This document shows, one piece after another, positions 1 through 12,400 of a DNA stretch of 64,000 nucleotides. The stretch spans positions 511,324 to 575,323 of the forward strand of contig JAAGOF010000051.1 of assembly GCA_010645155.1 (NCBI GenBank), read 5' to 3'. Positions within the stretch are counted from its first letter, which is position 1, and every line of letters begins with the position of its first letter. The DNA comes from Tigriopus japonicus. Taxonomy: Eukaryota > Arthropoda > Copepoda > Harpacticoida > Harpacticidae. The position numbers and the translations under genes were made by a program. The notes beneath the pieces were generated by a model that saw only the letters and a list, made by a program, of their open reading frames with translations, was not told the DNA's origin and made no database searches.

Positions 1-3000
1 TGCCATCTTGTTCCGTCTCCAAAACCGAACATGTGTTGGCAGATTAGAAGTTGTATTAGTACATGATGCACAAGACCCCCTTGGGAGAGAGTGCTGGTAT
101 GTTATGTATTGGCTGAATGTACCGGGTCGTGGAAAGTGATGAAAAATTTCTTGCCTCGTTTGGAGCAGCCGGTGCCCTAATGGTTATGTAGACGGCAGAG
201 CAACACGTCCAGAATGGGATCAGAACCTAACTAGCCTCTTAACACTTTCTAGAAATAGAATAGTGAGGCTTTGTATCATGGAAAATGTCCCATGGAACAA
301 GGAAATCCCTCAGCAACGGAAAGGGTCGCGGTGGCGCATTCTGGAACAAGTTTGGCCCGGTTCTTCTTTTTTTAACTTACTCCTTCGAGGAGGATCAAGA
401 GGAAGTGCTACAAGAAGGACCAAAATGTAAAATTGCCCCAATGTTCTACCCGTTTAGAATAAGAAGTGGAAACAATTCGTCATTCGCTCTATGCGTTGTT
501 GGGACCCAAAAGCCTCAGTGAAGTCAGAGCAGACATTAAAAAAGAGGGGATCAGGATGACATAAACCCCATTCCGTGGTTCATCATGGCATCTGTCCAAG
601 ATTCAATCCAGAGGAATTTCTCAAAAGGACAGATTTGTCTTGAGTTGGCAATTTTCGGCATGGAATCATGGAATATTGATTCGGAAACAAGCTAAATCTG
701 AGCGATTTGCTTTAAATCCATTTGAAGAGTACTACCAAATATTTCACAAGAACCATGTAGCTACAACAATGAATTCTTGCGAGAAACGCTGTTGCAAGCA
801 ATTTGATTATATGTCTTCCTTCGGGCAAAAAGCCACAAGAAGATAACCCGAAGGTAAAAGCCCTTTTTGTATTTGTCCAAAGCTTATGCAGGCTGGCTTG
901 AACTCAAGTGCGCGGGGTTTCTACGTACCTGAAGATTCATCTGTTTGGTCAGCATCGTCCTTATTTTCTCCCATTCGGCTTCAGTAATTGTGCAAATACT
1001 CACAAGACGCAATTACTTCTAACAATATTTATTATTTGCTTTGGTAGGGAACTGAGTTCAACCAGCCAACTCTAAATATGAAGAGGTCGACAAAGCTTTG
1101 TCATCCCAGAAGAAGATACCAATGGTAACATCATGTTCAGGATCAAATGTCATAGGAAATGTGCGGGTGAATATGTTTTCAAGGGAGATCCCTGAACTGC
1201 AAACTCCTCAAAAACAAGAGTCCTTGGAGTGAATGGAAAACGTTTCATAGTTCTATTTTAACACACCCACACCGTTCACTTCTTAGCTCTCAGAATCTGA
1301 AACGTGGGGTGCAAAAGGACAGAAAGATGGATTTTCATTCTTGCTATTCTTTCCTTACTGTTGCATACCTTACCCTTCTCGCTTCCGTCACCTTTTTCAA
1401 TGAATACATTTGCTATCCAGTTCTCAACTTGAGATAGGCACCAAAAGAGGCAAACTCTTTTTTCCTGTTGGGCGACAATTCCATTAGAGATATTTTGTTC
1501 CCACTAGTCGACAACGGCAACATGATCCGCTTCTAAACCATTATGCAACAAGAACTATTATTGTAGCTTCACTCTTGCAAACATGGCGCTCAGTTTGTGC
1601 CATTGATTAATCATCTCAATGGATAAACAGAACATCTTGTATTGGAAAAAGGAGCCAGCAAATATTGACATAAGGTGGTTTATCACTCAACTCGAAAGTT
1701 TAAGGGACCACCGAGGCTGGGTCCTGTAAGAGATGAAATGGCAAGAATTTTACATTTTGAGTGGATGTTCAATCAAGTTCAAGGGTCCATTGATTTCCCA
1801 TGATAATCTCCCATCTAATCTCCCCCTCAGAATAAGTGGCCCGATGGTTCAACGGAACATGATTCAGAAATGAGCACACCAGCATTCGATGTCAAGAAAC
1901 CAGTAATAGTTGGCGAAGGTTTCGAGTTGGACCTGACAAGGGATTAAGTTTCCCCATGAGGCTATTTTTCGTAGCGCGAACGCAAAGCCAAGAAGTTATG
2001 GACTAGATGAGTGGATGTCTTTTTTTCTCAGATGACAAGTGAACGTGGGCAAGTAAAGCCCTTCGTTCTTTCTTTCTTTCCTGAACATTCTTAGGAACGT
2101 GACTGGGTCCCATTCGCTTGGGTGTGTTCCCTGTGGACCTCATCAGGCATCTGCCAAAAAGCCAGGAAGCCCATCATGCTCATTTCTATTGTGTGAAAGG
2201 TTGTGGAGAATGTTATAATTTTGGGGTCGTTATGACCCACACCATACTAAAGAGGTTTGACAGGCCAAGAGCCAAAAGGAGCGATGTCCTAAATGGGTAA
2301 ATGGATTTTTCAGGTTCCTCTTTTCGAAAAAAAGGTCTGTCGTCTGAAATCTCCAATTCATCACTGCGACAAAGGAACTTCGATGACGAGGACAGACAGG
2401 AACCAACCCATCACCGATATTGGAGGGACGGAGAGAGGAGGAAAAGCGACAAAACTTTGATGAAACTTGAAGCTTTTGGTGATGTATTCAAATGTCAAAC
2501 GCTATCTCCATCTAATCCTAGGTGGGGATGTGTTTTTTCCTCAGCCATAATTTTGGTGCTCACATCTACAAAGTATCTTCTTCGACTTCTTGCTTAGCAG
2601 ATTCCGTCCATGTCCTCGGTGTCGAATTGGAATTCGAAACTTGCTGTGGAACAATGGCACAACTGACCAATGAGGGAGGGTGGAAAAGCATGCGGGCAAA
2701 GTTGATCCGGTCAAAAGACAAACTATTCTTGTCATGCGTCTTGCGCTATGGATCACCACCGAGTTGGGGATATTTGTCCTCTTCCTTGCTGGTCATGATA
2801 GTGTCCCCTCAAAGAGGTCCTTTGGGTCTCTCAGATCTAATAAGAGAGGATCATAGGAGACACTTTAGTGCGGAGAAGATCCACTCGCTTTAAATCTGAG
2901 ACGAGGCACATCCTCGAATGATTAAATGGTGCTTCATTCTGACCCATCTTACAATACTCAAAATGTAATTGATGCCATATTGTTGCCGCTCTTCAAGCAC

Positions 3001-3678
3001 GAAGTAACTTTAGAATTGACAATAGTTCTGATAATCTCAATTCAGTCTCCCTAGGTGATCTTTTGATATTTAACAAGCTATTACTTGTAACATTGGCAAT
3101 TACAGCCTGTTCCGCTCAAAGATCTTGGTTTCTTTTTTCTGGGGCGCACAAACATGGTAAAAGAGCGAGAACAATGGGTTCAACAGCGAAGGGAGATGGA
3201 ACAATCAATTGAGATCCTTACATTGCCATTTACAAACTGGTGAGTTGGAATTCCCACTTCTCGGGTCGCGACGCTCGTTTCCTCTTCTTGGCCTCTTAAC
3301 ACTCATTGTTCCAAACTACGCGGAACACAGTGCTCCAAAAGCTGTACATAACGTCGCTTTTGCTCTGGAAAAGAGGAAGAAGGAATGTTGGACAGCTAAC
3401 AAAGCAGACTACCGTTTCAAGTTTTTCCCTCTCTTTGCCGCCTTTTGTTGGGATTTGCAGTTTAATAAATCTGACAAGGAAGAATTATGGTGCGATCATT
3501 TGATTCTCTTTCTTGTTCTGCTGTTGCTTTTTCCCCTCAGAGTAGCTTTTAACACGAGCCATTTCCAACTTTCGAGGGATAAACTACATATACTCAGTGT
3601 AGTTTCCCTCTAATTACACGAACTCAAAGCAATAAGAAAGATCAGAATGAGGTTTAATTTTATTGCAAGACCAGGCAT
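1..3678. other. No recognisable gene
   Basis: Both strands carry only short open frames (the longest about 134 codons at 3209-3613), and none shows a family motif, a convincing splice structure or low-complexity coding bias. I see no clear terminal inverted repeats or tandem repeats here. Part of 3.2-3.68 kb could be downstream sequence of the zinc-finger gene that ends at 3679. Confidence 0.5.
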
Positions 3679-6191
3679 CTAAGACATGTCATCATAACCC
3701 CCATGGTCTTGGGAGTTTTTGGTTTTCTGATGATGGTGTCTCAAGTGATTTCTGAGCGTAGAGTTCTGCACAAAAGTCATTCCACAATGAGAGCAAAGAT
3801 AGGGACGTTCTCCAGAATGTTGACGATAGTGAACCCGGAGTGTCTTGGGAAGGGCAAACTTCTTGCCACATTCCTTGCATTCAAACGGCTTCTCACCCGT
3901 GTGGGTGCGGCCGTGCTCTTTAAGCGCCCTGTGCGTGGCGTAGGTCTTGGCACAATAATCACATTTGAATTGTTTTACAGCCTCGTGCGTCCTCATATGG
4001 ACGACGAGGTCGTATCTCACACTGAAGCTGGAAGAGCAATGGTGACAGGCAAAAGGGCGACTCTCAGAGTGCATGCGACGCACGTGTTGACGCAGATAAT
4101 AGTCACCAGTGAAAACTTTATCACACTCTTGACATGGGTGCGATTTAATCCGGGAATGAACACTAGTTTCATGGAAACCGAGATAGTGTTTCGAAGGGAA
4201 AAACTTGTCGCACTGGTTACATTGGAACCTCCTCTTGCGTCTCGCTTTTGTGCAAGGATTGGCTGCATGAGAAAGAACCCCAACTTCGTCGTCTTCGTCT
4301 TGATCAACCCTATTTGAATTCGAAAGCTCCTTCTCAGAGAGGGGAAATAGAGTTGCGGATGAATGTTGTTCCGACTTTGAATTTTTCAATCGCTCCACTT
4401 GAATGTCGTCCATAATGAAATGCAAATCGGCATCATTATTCTCTTTTGACGATGAAGATGAACATGAAGAAGTCAGAGAAATTGGAGATGGCTGCTCCCT
4501 TTTTAAATCGATCTCGTCGGCAATCGAACTTTTGGAAGNNNNNNNNNNNNNNNNNNNNNNNNNNNNNNNNNNNNNNNNNNNNNNNNNNNNNNNNNNNNNN
4601 NNNNNNNNNNNNNNNNNNNNNNNNNNNNNNNNNNNNNNNNNNNNNNNNNTGTTGTTCCGACTTTGAATTTTTCAATCGCTCCACTTGAATGTCGTCCATA
4701 ATGAAATGCAAATCAGCATCATTATTCTCTTTCGAGGATGAAGATGAACATGAAGAAGTCAGAGAAATTGGAGATGGCTGCTCCCTTTCTGAATCGATCT
4801 CGTCGGCAATCGAACTTTTGGAAGCACAATAACGATTGTGAAGGTACTTATGGCGAATTTCAAATTGGTCATCATCGCCTTTCATGTGTTCGTTTTGTTG
4901 GCTAAGTGACGAAAACGCGTACAAAATGGCCGACTGATCCACGGTGGAAAGTTCCAAGTCCTTCATCGACGATCCACGTTCTTCATTACCAAACGAATCT
5001 CCGGTCTTATTGGGACCCTTGAGCCCTGGCTCTTCGTCTTCTAGAACGTGGTCAGAATTCTCTCCGGAAAAGTCTTTCCCTAATACCCTGGTCTGACGTG
5101 GTTGCTTGTTGTCTGTTCCAACTAATGGTGAATTATTCTGAGACCATGAACCACAAGCGAGTGAAGAAGAAGGAAGAACAGGATTTGTCATCCCGGCCAA
5201 ATCTTGAATCGTGCTGGTGTTGGGGGTTAGGGTGGCATTCAGAATATCAACGGCCTCTGCCAAGATATCGTGATCAAGTTCCATGGGACCCCCTGTACTC
5301 TCTTCCGTTCCGAGATAAGATGATGTCTTGACACCTAAAGATGTCAGGACTTCGACGAACGATGATCTGGCCTGGCGAGAGTCAAAAGTTGCCATTCCCG
5401 TGTACAAGTAGGATATCAGCAGCTCCAGATTCTGATTGGAAACGTCAGAAAGCAAAATAGACATGTCATCCTGAAGACATTGCGACGACGAAGTTGAACC
5501 TCCAAGAAGATAAGCCAAGAAAGGACTTGCATTAGACAAGATAACTCGATGACATCTGTAATACCAAATCAATAAATCGTCAGTAACTTGTAGAACTAGA
5601 CTACGTAGTTGAGGAACGAAAACCTTTGTTCGAAAAGGAACATTTTAATTTGCTGAGTTGGTTGGAAAATTTGAGGTCAAACTTTTGGAACTCTCTCCGA
5701 ATAACCCCAAATATTACAAAGGGGGGACATTAAACGGTAGGTTCCAAAATCTTTGATCCAAACTTATCCCTCGTGCCCACGTCAAGTTCCATTAGGTTTC
5801 AAGAGCCCTTACGCGGACACTTCAACTATGTTTGAAGAATCCCACTCCAATCCGATTTGGAGATAATTCAGTCCAAACAGTTGCCCGCATCATTCAGAAA
5901 ATCTCAAGAGCGAGTTCATTCTTCTTTGAACATATTTCATCTCTCGCATTCTTTAGCTTGACCAACCATTCCTTGAGCAAAGTCAAACTAAATAAAGTGG
6001 CATCCTCTTAATTACCTTATGCTGTAGATTGTTCCATCTTCAATTACGGCCACGGACACATCAGTATGTTTTCCCCCTACTAACCAATCTTGCACCAAGG
6101 ACAGGATCATCTCAGAATGGCGATGAAACTCCATTTTCGGAGTTGTCAACAACTTTGAGGGTGAATTTGCCACGTCCACATTCAAGAGCAT
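3679..6191 (-). CDS. BTB/POZ domain C2H2 zinc-finger transcription factor (two exons, interrupted by assembly gap)
   Basis: Nuclear DNA-binding regulator of the BTB-zinc finger class. Exon 1 (6191-6016) starts at an ATG with A at -3 and encodes the first half of a BTB domain, including WLVGGKHTDVSVAV. It ends at a GTAATT donor in phase 2. Exon 2 (5555-3679) follows a TTACAG acceptor and continues with RCHRVILSNASPFLAYLL, the second half of the BTB fold. An acidic/Ser-rich linker follows, then six C2H2 fingers between about 4230 and 3730, several joined by the HTGEKPF-type linker. The second exon contains a 111-bp run of N (4539-4649) flanked by about 175 bp present twice, so the assembled frame repeats the linker. 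Removing one copy gives roughly 590 residues. The class is certain; the exact ortholog (chinmo-, tramtrack- or ZBTB-like) cannot be told by eye. Confidence 0.85.
4364..4825. repeat. Gap-flanking duplication (probable allelic overlap) around N-run 4539-4649
   Basis: Bases 4364-4538 and 4650-4825 are the same sequence apart from a few substitutions, in the same orientation, on either side of 111 Ns. Both copies keep the zinc-finger gene's frame. This is what results when two overlapping haplotype contigs are placed end to end with a gap rather than merged. It is more likely an assembly artefact than a tandem duplication. Confidence 0.8.
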
Positions 6192-6429
6192 CTTGTCTCC
6201 GTTTCTTTGAGGATGAATAGAGTTCTGCCCTCGGAACGAATGTCTACTATCAAAACTTATGGCAAGGTGAACCCAAAACGTCTAACTGAACGAACGAGGT
6301 CTGAGTTCAAAGGCAACCATAGAATCTGATGAATAGGGCCCAGATTCAAAATAAAACTAAACCTAACCTTTCGTTTTGATTCCGCTTGTCCAAATAAGTC
6401 TGATTTTTGACAAAAAAAATATATCCCAA

Positions 6430-6545
6430 CAAAAATTTTTTTTTTTTGGGAAAAATTTTTTTTTTTTGGGAATGAGAAACGTGGGATTGAACCCACTAGC
6501 TTGAGATTACGTTGCTTAACTCCGTTAAATTTTCCAATCATTTTG
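6430..6545 (-). repeat. tRNA-related SINE-like remnant with A-rich tail
   Basis: On the minus strand a B-box-like motif (GTGGGTTCAATCCCAC, 6494-6479) is followed by GTTTCTC. After that comes a tail of two units of a C run followed by twelve A and five T (down to about 6430). The upstream half (6545-6495) is only loosely tRNA-like and I cannot fold a proper D or anticodon arm. No target-site duplication is clear. It reads as a decayed tRNA-derived retroposon rather than a functional tRNA. Confidence 0.4.
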
Positions 6546-9500
6546 CTCCTCTCTTGATTTCTGTGATTGCTTTAGTGGTTTCTGATTTTCTTGTATCTTT
6601 TTCAACTAGACTCTAGAATTTGACACATTTCTTTTCAATTTCTTTTAAGAAGTTATCTTCAAGTGAGTAATTCAATAAATGCAAAATATTATTGCAGCGA
6701 TACAAAAATAAAAATGAATTTATATAGAAATAAATTTGTTACAAATCCGGGCCCTACTGAAAAACTATCATCCCGACGAAGGTAGTGCGCACGGTGTAAA
6801 AGCTGTTGCCAACTTTTGTTTGAGAACAGATGTTGGTGGTGGCAAAATCGGTTCACCTCATTTGAGATTCAGGCCAACTTTCCGGAACGGCAATCTCTGA
6901 TTAGAATTGTAGTTGCAGTCACGTGGAACAAAGTCGGATGGATCACTTTTAATACCAAAATGGAGCTGTCTGCACTCTTTGACAATCAATGAAACTTCCG
7001 GAGCCAGTCACTTGCACAGTTGTAAAGAGGGTCAAATAAACAAGTATTATATTTGTTATTTGGATTCCCATCGGCTTGATTGAGAGTGTGCCAGGTATGT
7101 TTAAAGATCTTCAAAATCCGATAGACCTCTTCAAAATAGAGAGCACATCTGTACGGGACAAGTAGCGTAACACGAATTTCCGGAGGCGAAAATTGCCGAC
7201 ACCACAAATTTACCGCCTCTTTCTCACACGCGCTGTGGCACTCGAAAACTACAGCAACGGCAAATGGCAGCGAGAAATGCCGTTTGGCAACTCTCAGGAC
7301 GAAACTTAAGAAGAACCTCTTTTGGGGGCACAAAACCGAGTTACAGTAAGAAGGGAGCAGGGCGACAACAATAAATGATCTGGCAATGAGCCAAATGATC
7401 TGGTTCAGTGAATGGAATCGAGTCCCAAACCATTAAGAGATCAATTGGAAGACTGTCCAATAGGCTGTTGACGTGGAAAAGATCGGATGAATAAAAGTTT
7501 CATGCATTTTGAAGCATTTTTACATCTGTTTGTGAAGTACCGAAGATGTTCTTCGTCTTTTGACTTAATTTTACATACTGGCTAGTTACAAAAATTATAT
7601 ACATGGATTCCAATACAGTATAGCCACATAATGAGTATTCAACACCTAGCGAACCGTAACCCTGAGGACGAAAATTGATTATCTTTGATCCAAAGCAAAT
7701 CCAAATCAGTCGAAAATGGGCAGAAATACTACCTTACAATTACATTTCAATCCCACAACTTAAAGCTTTCTTCAGAGTTTTGATGATCGACACATTTTGT
7801 ATTATTAGAATAATAAGTGTAACATTTAAAATGTAACCATATTGATAAAGATGGTTCAATCATTTTGTAACAATCAACAAGCTTACTCTGTTTTCACTTG
7901 CGTTGAATCATCTTGACTTTACGACATCGGAATATTTATTTTGCTGCAGAGGCGTGACTGACAAAACACAGAGATGAGCACAAATGAGTCAACGGGCAGA
8001 TATCGCAATTGAATATGAAGGAATATGGCCGTTTGTCCAAATCAAAATCTACTGTATCTAATCCAATATGCCAAAAATTGTTTTCTGAGGCTTGTTATCG
8101 ATCACATTTGTTCAGAATATTGCACCACAGGGCTTTGACATCTGGAATCGCCCCCTTCACAAAGCAATTGTAACTTAGCAAATATCTGTGAAGAAAGATT
8201 ATACCGTATCATGTCTTTTACATTATTGGAGTTTCCAAACAATAGCGATGTGCCAAAAAGCGCATATTCAAACACTTTCGTCACAAGTAAACTGAACGAA
8301 GTCAAAAGCCTTTTGAGTCGAATACTTTATTTAAAGAGGTCACGGAAACATTCAAGTAAGTTTTTAACAAATTCCAAAAAAGGAGAATCATGAACGTTTT
8401 CATGTATATGGGTCAAACTTTGAAATGTTTAGGTCTGTTAGATTATTAGGTCTTTTTAGGTTTTTCGAGATTTTTCGTCCAAAAACACCCGGAATTAAGG
8501 GGGGGGGTTGGTTGGTTGAGAAGTATTCTTCAGGAACAACAAACAGCAAAAAGAGTGAAACTTAAAAAAGGTGATCCCATTCATATTACTTAAAATTGCA
8601 TGAAGCTGGAATTTTGTCTAAAAATGTTATTTAGTTGATCAAATTTAAAAAAGTCGCACAACATGACCCATACGTTAAAAATTGCAGATTGTTGTGCAAA
8701 TTGCATTTCTCGACGTAGTGATGAGAAGGATCTCATCACTACTGAGTACAAAATATTGAGATCTAGATGTACTTCTCCCCCTTGGGATGGTCCTTTGATA
8801 TTCTTTGGCCATCATTATTTTCTTGCGACTCTTGTAAACAAATAGATGTGTATCAACTTCTTTGAAACAACGTTTAACCACTGAAACTGAAGTATTGTTC
8901 ATCGTTGGTAAGTTGCCACTTCTTTTTCAGGGAGTATCCGTTACTTCTGTGAATCCTTTTAGAATGAGGAAGAATCGATTTGAAACTGATTATCTTGATT
9001 ACTAGAGCAAGAAAAAAACAGAACAAAAAAGAAGGAAAAAAGTGTTTAAAATTGGAAAAACAGAAAAAGAAGTTTTAAAAGATGGTGGCAAATTTTTCGT
9101 TTCAACTTTATTCAAATACATCTACGCTGCAAAACCATGGATATCTGCCACCAGGTAGCACCTCATGATGTCGCAAAAAGTACAATGCAATTTAGTAACG
9201 GAAAGGTTAGATAATGTTATTATATCAACGTCAACTCCTCATGAAATGAAAACACCCAAATGAATATTGAACTCACTTTTACAACTCCATGCGGCAAAGC
9301 TTTAGTATAAAAGCATTCTAAAGCCACTCTGAGCCACATCCAATTCTCGATGGAAAAAGTTAAATTTACCAAAACGGATTGAAAAAGTTAAAAATATTTT
9401 TTACTTAACAATTGACTTGTAATTCAAATAGCCTTTTGCCATGGATAGTTGAGATTAGCGACTGGTGATTTAATTCGACAATTTCAGATGCATACTACAT
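6546..9500. other. AT-rich intergenic DNA without recognisable gene
   Basis: No open frame here shows a known domain or plausible exon structure. The longest (minus, 6986-7333, 115 codons) matches nothing I know. A run of nine G followed by GGTT repeats lies at about 8500-8517. No terminal inverted repeats with target duplications were spotted. Confidence 0.4.
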
Positions 9501-9524
9501 CACTTCATAATGGATACACTTTTC

Positions 9525-9960
9525 CTACTTTTCAAGCTTTTTTTCTACTCTTCAAGCTTTTTTCCTACTTTTCAAACTTTTTTCCTACTTTTCAAGCTTT
9601 TTTCCTACTTTTCAAGCTTTTTCCTACTTTTCAAGCTTTTTTCCTACTTTTCAAGCTTTTCTCCTACTTTTCAAACTTTTTTCCTACTTTTCCTACTTTT
9701 CTAACTTTTTTCCTACTTTTCTAACTTTTTTCCTACTTTTCAAGCTTTTTTCCTACTTTTCAAGCTTTTTTTCTACTCTTCAAGCTTTCTTCCTACTTTT
9801 CAAGCTTTTTTCCTACTTTTCAAGCTTTTTTCCTACTTTTCAAGCTTTTTTCCTACTTTTCAAGCTTTTTCCCTACTTTTCAAGCTATTTTCTTACTCTT
9901 CAGGCATTTTTTCCTACCTTACAAGCAATTTTTCCTACGTTTCAAGCATTTCTTCCTACC
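9525..9960. repeat. Pyrimidine-rich tandem repeat, about 18-bp unit
   Basis: Roughly two dozen head-to-tail copies of a unit close to TTTTCCTACTTTTCAAGC, with unit-length variants and some decay at the right end (10-base spacer variants with ATTT). The strand is almost purely pyrimidine apart from the CAAGC interruptions. The open frames across it (Phe/Leu/Ser-rich) are a by-product of the repeat and not genes. Confidence 0.9.
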
Positions 9961-9978
9961 CTACATTTCAACAAGAAC

Positions 9979-10410
9979 CACTGAATTTCACTGGACTGGG
10001 AGGCTAACAAGAGGAATCATGATTTCCAGTAAGAACAATTCAATTGCGTTCTTCTGCAAATGAGGCCTTGCTTATGTTGATAAGAGTGCGTATTTCAATC
10101 TTCAGCTCAATTGAACGTCGGAGTCGAAAGTTATGGTCTCTCAAACTTCCGTGCAAATTCCACCGTGAATGAATGAACTAGCCCTTTCCTGGTAAATGTT
10201 TTACCACAAAAGGGCAAATTCATTCATTCTATGCTCTCTTCAGGACAAAAGTTTGAGAAGGCTTCTCACTCCGCCATTCAATTGAGCTGAAAATTGAAAT
10301 ACGTGTTCTTCTCAATGCAAGCCACGTCTCATTTGCAGAAGAACACAATTGGATTAATGCTTCTGGAAATTATAATTCTCAACGTGAGCCTCCCACTCCA
10401 GTTTTCAGTG
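9979..10410. mobile_element. Foldback MITE, copy 1
   Basis: About 430 bp that is nearly one long inverted repeat. It opens with CACTGAATTTCACTGGACTGGG and closes with the complementary CCCACTCCAGTTTTCAGTG (pairing imperfect). Internal arms such as TTTCAATCTTCAGCTCAATTG / CAATTGAGCTGAAAATTGAAA also pair. The centre holds CCTTTCCTGGTAAATGTTTTACCACAAAAGGG, itself a hairpin. No coding capacity. Related copies lie at 16448-16880 and 54381-54690. Confidence 0.75.
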
Positions 10411-10699
10411 CCTATTGGTTTCAAGCATTTCTTCCTACGTTTTACGCTTCCTAGCATTATTTTCTCATTTCTATAATTATTCACTAATTTCCCTAACACT
10501 ATATTTCCCACAAAACCTCACCTTTTTCAATTAAGTCCAACACAAAAATTATTTCCATTAGTACAATGAAAACTCCTAGGTTTTTAGCTTTTATTTGTTT
10601 CTGTTTCCGAAGTCAAACCTCAGCTTCGCAGCTGCAATCTGATAAAGCTGTCCACTTTGTAGGAATATTGCAGGGTAAGTTGATGGACTATCTCATTCA

Positions 10700-11039
10700 T
10701 AAAGCGTCCCATTTATTGGGATTAATGGGATTTTCCTCCAGGGAATAATGGGGAAAAAAGGGATTTCCCTCCTTTTACAAACATTTTCCCCTTGTTTCTA
10801 AAAATAAGTTCATTTTTGAGTCTCTGTATTACATTTTCTGAGCATGAAGTTTTCTGACCTAGATAATCTTCAACTTTGGAAGATTTCTTCAATTTCATCA
10901 CTTCTCATCAAGTACCATCAATTGTATGCTTTTTGTTACATATCTTTTTTAATTTGATAATATATAACATTTATTTCTGTTATATATTCTGTTAAATATT
11001 GTAAATAAATTTTATTGATATTTATATTAAGCCTTTAGT
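10700..11039. other. AT-rich DNA with short G runs, no gene seen
   Basis: Contains GGG-bearing stretches at about 10716-10760 (GGGATTAATGGGA, GGGAATAATGGGG) that resemble the reverse strand of the minisatellite downstream. The rest is A/T-rich with no supported feature. Confidence 0.35.
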
Positions 11040-11117
11040 TTGATCGGCTATTTTCAGGGATACCAAAAATTATTCAAACATATCAAAAACGGAACAAAAT
11101 TGGCTTTATTTCGTTTA

Positions 11118-11308
11118 TCCACCGGTTCATTCCGTTTATCCCCCCATTTATCCCGTTTATCCCGTTTATCCCCCCATTTATCCCGTTTGTCCCATTTATC
11201 CCACAATTTATCCCGTTTATCCCATTTATCCCCCAATTTATCCCGTATATCCCATATATCCCCCAATTTATCCCGTTTATCCCATATATCCCCCAATTAA
11301 ACCCGGTT
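11118..11308. repeat. C/G-run minisatellite (TTTATCCC-type unit)
   Basis: Tandem 8-9 bp units of the type CGTTTATCC / CATTTATCC with occasional CCCCCA interruptions, arranged in a higher-order unit of about 32-34 bp. The minus strand therefore has GGG runs every 6-9 bases (GGGATAAAC GGGATAAAT). Open frames in all phases are by-products of a repeat without stop codons. Confidence 0.85.
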
Positions 11309-12400
11309 ATTCCTGGGTAAATGGGATCAATCGAATAAGTTGGTCCACCGACCAACCCTGCCTGGCGGCAACATACGTAAGGGCCGTTAGCTGAGTTAGC
11401 TGGCTCAGCAAATTTCAGCAAATTTCATCATGTATGCAAAGAGTCTAGGTCCCAATAAAACAACAGCATTTCACGCATGTATTTCATTTTCAATTTTGGA
11501 ATAGAAATACGTTTCATTATTGATGTACTTTTGAAGAAAATAGGACCTAATGTTCAATAAAAAATTAAAGAAGATGGTTTGTACAATGGATTCTAAAGAC
11601 TTGCGTCAATATTCCAAATGTTCTCTTTGGAGGGTTATGGTAAAGTTGTTAACACTGTTTCTGTCCACAGCTTTGATCGTATTTTTTTTTGCAAAAAAAT
11701 GTTCTTACCATCAACCAAAGTGAAGCCAGCCAAGGAACCCATTCATGAAATATGGATGGTTTCCAAGGCCTCTTTGAATGAGCGCCGAAATGTAAATCAC
11801 ATGTACTCCAGGCCAACGGCCTTGTTTTTTTCCACTGGTGGTATGATTTGAAATGCTCATTCAAGTAACACATTCCCTACTCGATTCATTTAGGATTGAT
11901 TCGTTTCGTTTTTCAAAAAATATTTCAGGCTCGAATCATTATAAAGGAAACGGATCTTTCACATTTCAATAAAAGCGAATCTAGCCAGAGACCCCTAAGC
12001 AATGAATGTCATTACCGGACCCCTCCAATCAGTTTTGGCATTAAGGACAAATTGACCTTCACCAACATTTGGCCAAAGGTCGGTTTTTTACTTGCATGAA
12101 AGCCTAAAGTTTTTCTTACTATTAAGCGTAATGCATGATCTTTCAACGTGTTGATACATCTTGAAAACCACAGAATTATTTATGCACATGAATATAATTC
12201 AAGATATTTTGAGTTTAATCTGGTAGTGTGAGTGTTGTGGAAGATTTGAAGAAAAGGCCAAAACATAGTTTTAGTGCATTCAAGAGCATGGTTTGTTCGT
12301 AATTTTATTTCATATTGCAAAATTAAATGCTCCTAGTCACCAAGTCACAAATGCTCGAAAACATACAAAAGAAATGAACTTTTTACAGACCATTTAATTT
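11309..12400. other. Intergenic DNA without recognisable gene
   Basis: AT-rich sequence between the minisatellite and the LINE. Small open frames at 11618-11873 and 11896-12099 show no family resemblance. The exact 5' junction of the LINE near 12400 cannot be fixed from a single copy. Confidence 0.35.

Noticed and set aside
3703..4317. Plus-strand 204-codon frame
   Set aside because: It is the reverse complement of the zinc-finger coding exon, which has clear C2H2 motifs on the other strand.
9449..9724. Phe/Leu-rich frames over the pyrimidine repeat
   Set aside because: By-product of the 18-bp repeat.
11054..11421. Open frames through the minisatellite (DKWDKRDK and NGINGING products)
   Set aside because: Tandem repeats lacking stops create these frames in several phases at once. 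No gene signals.
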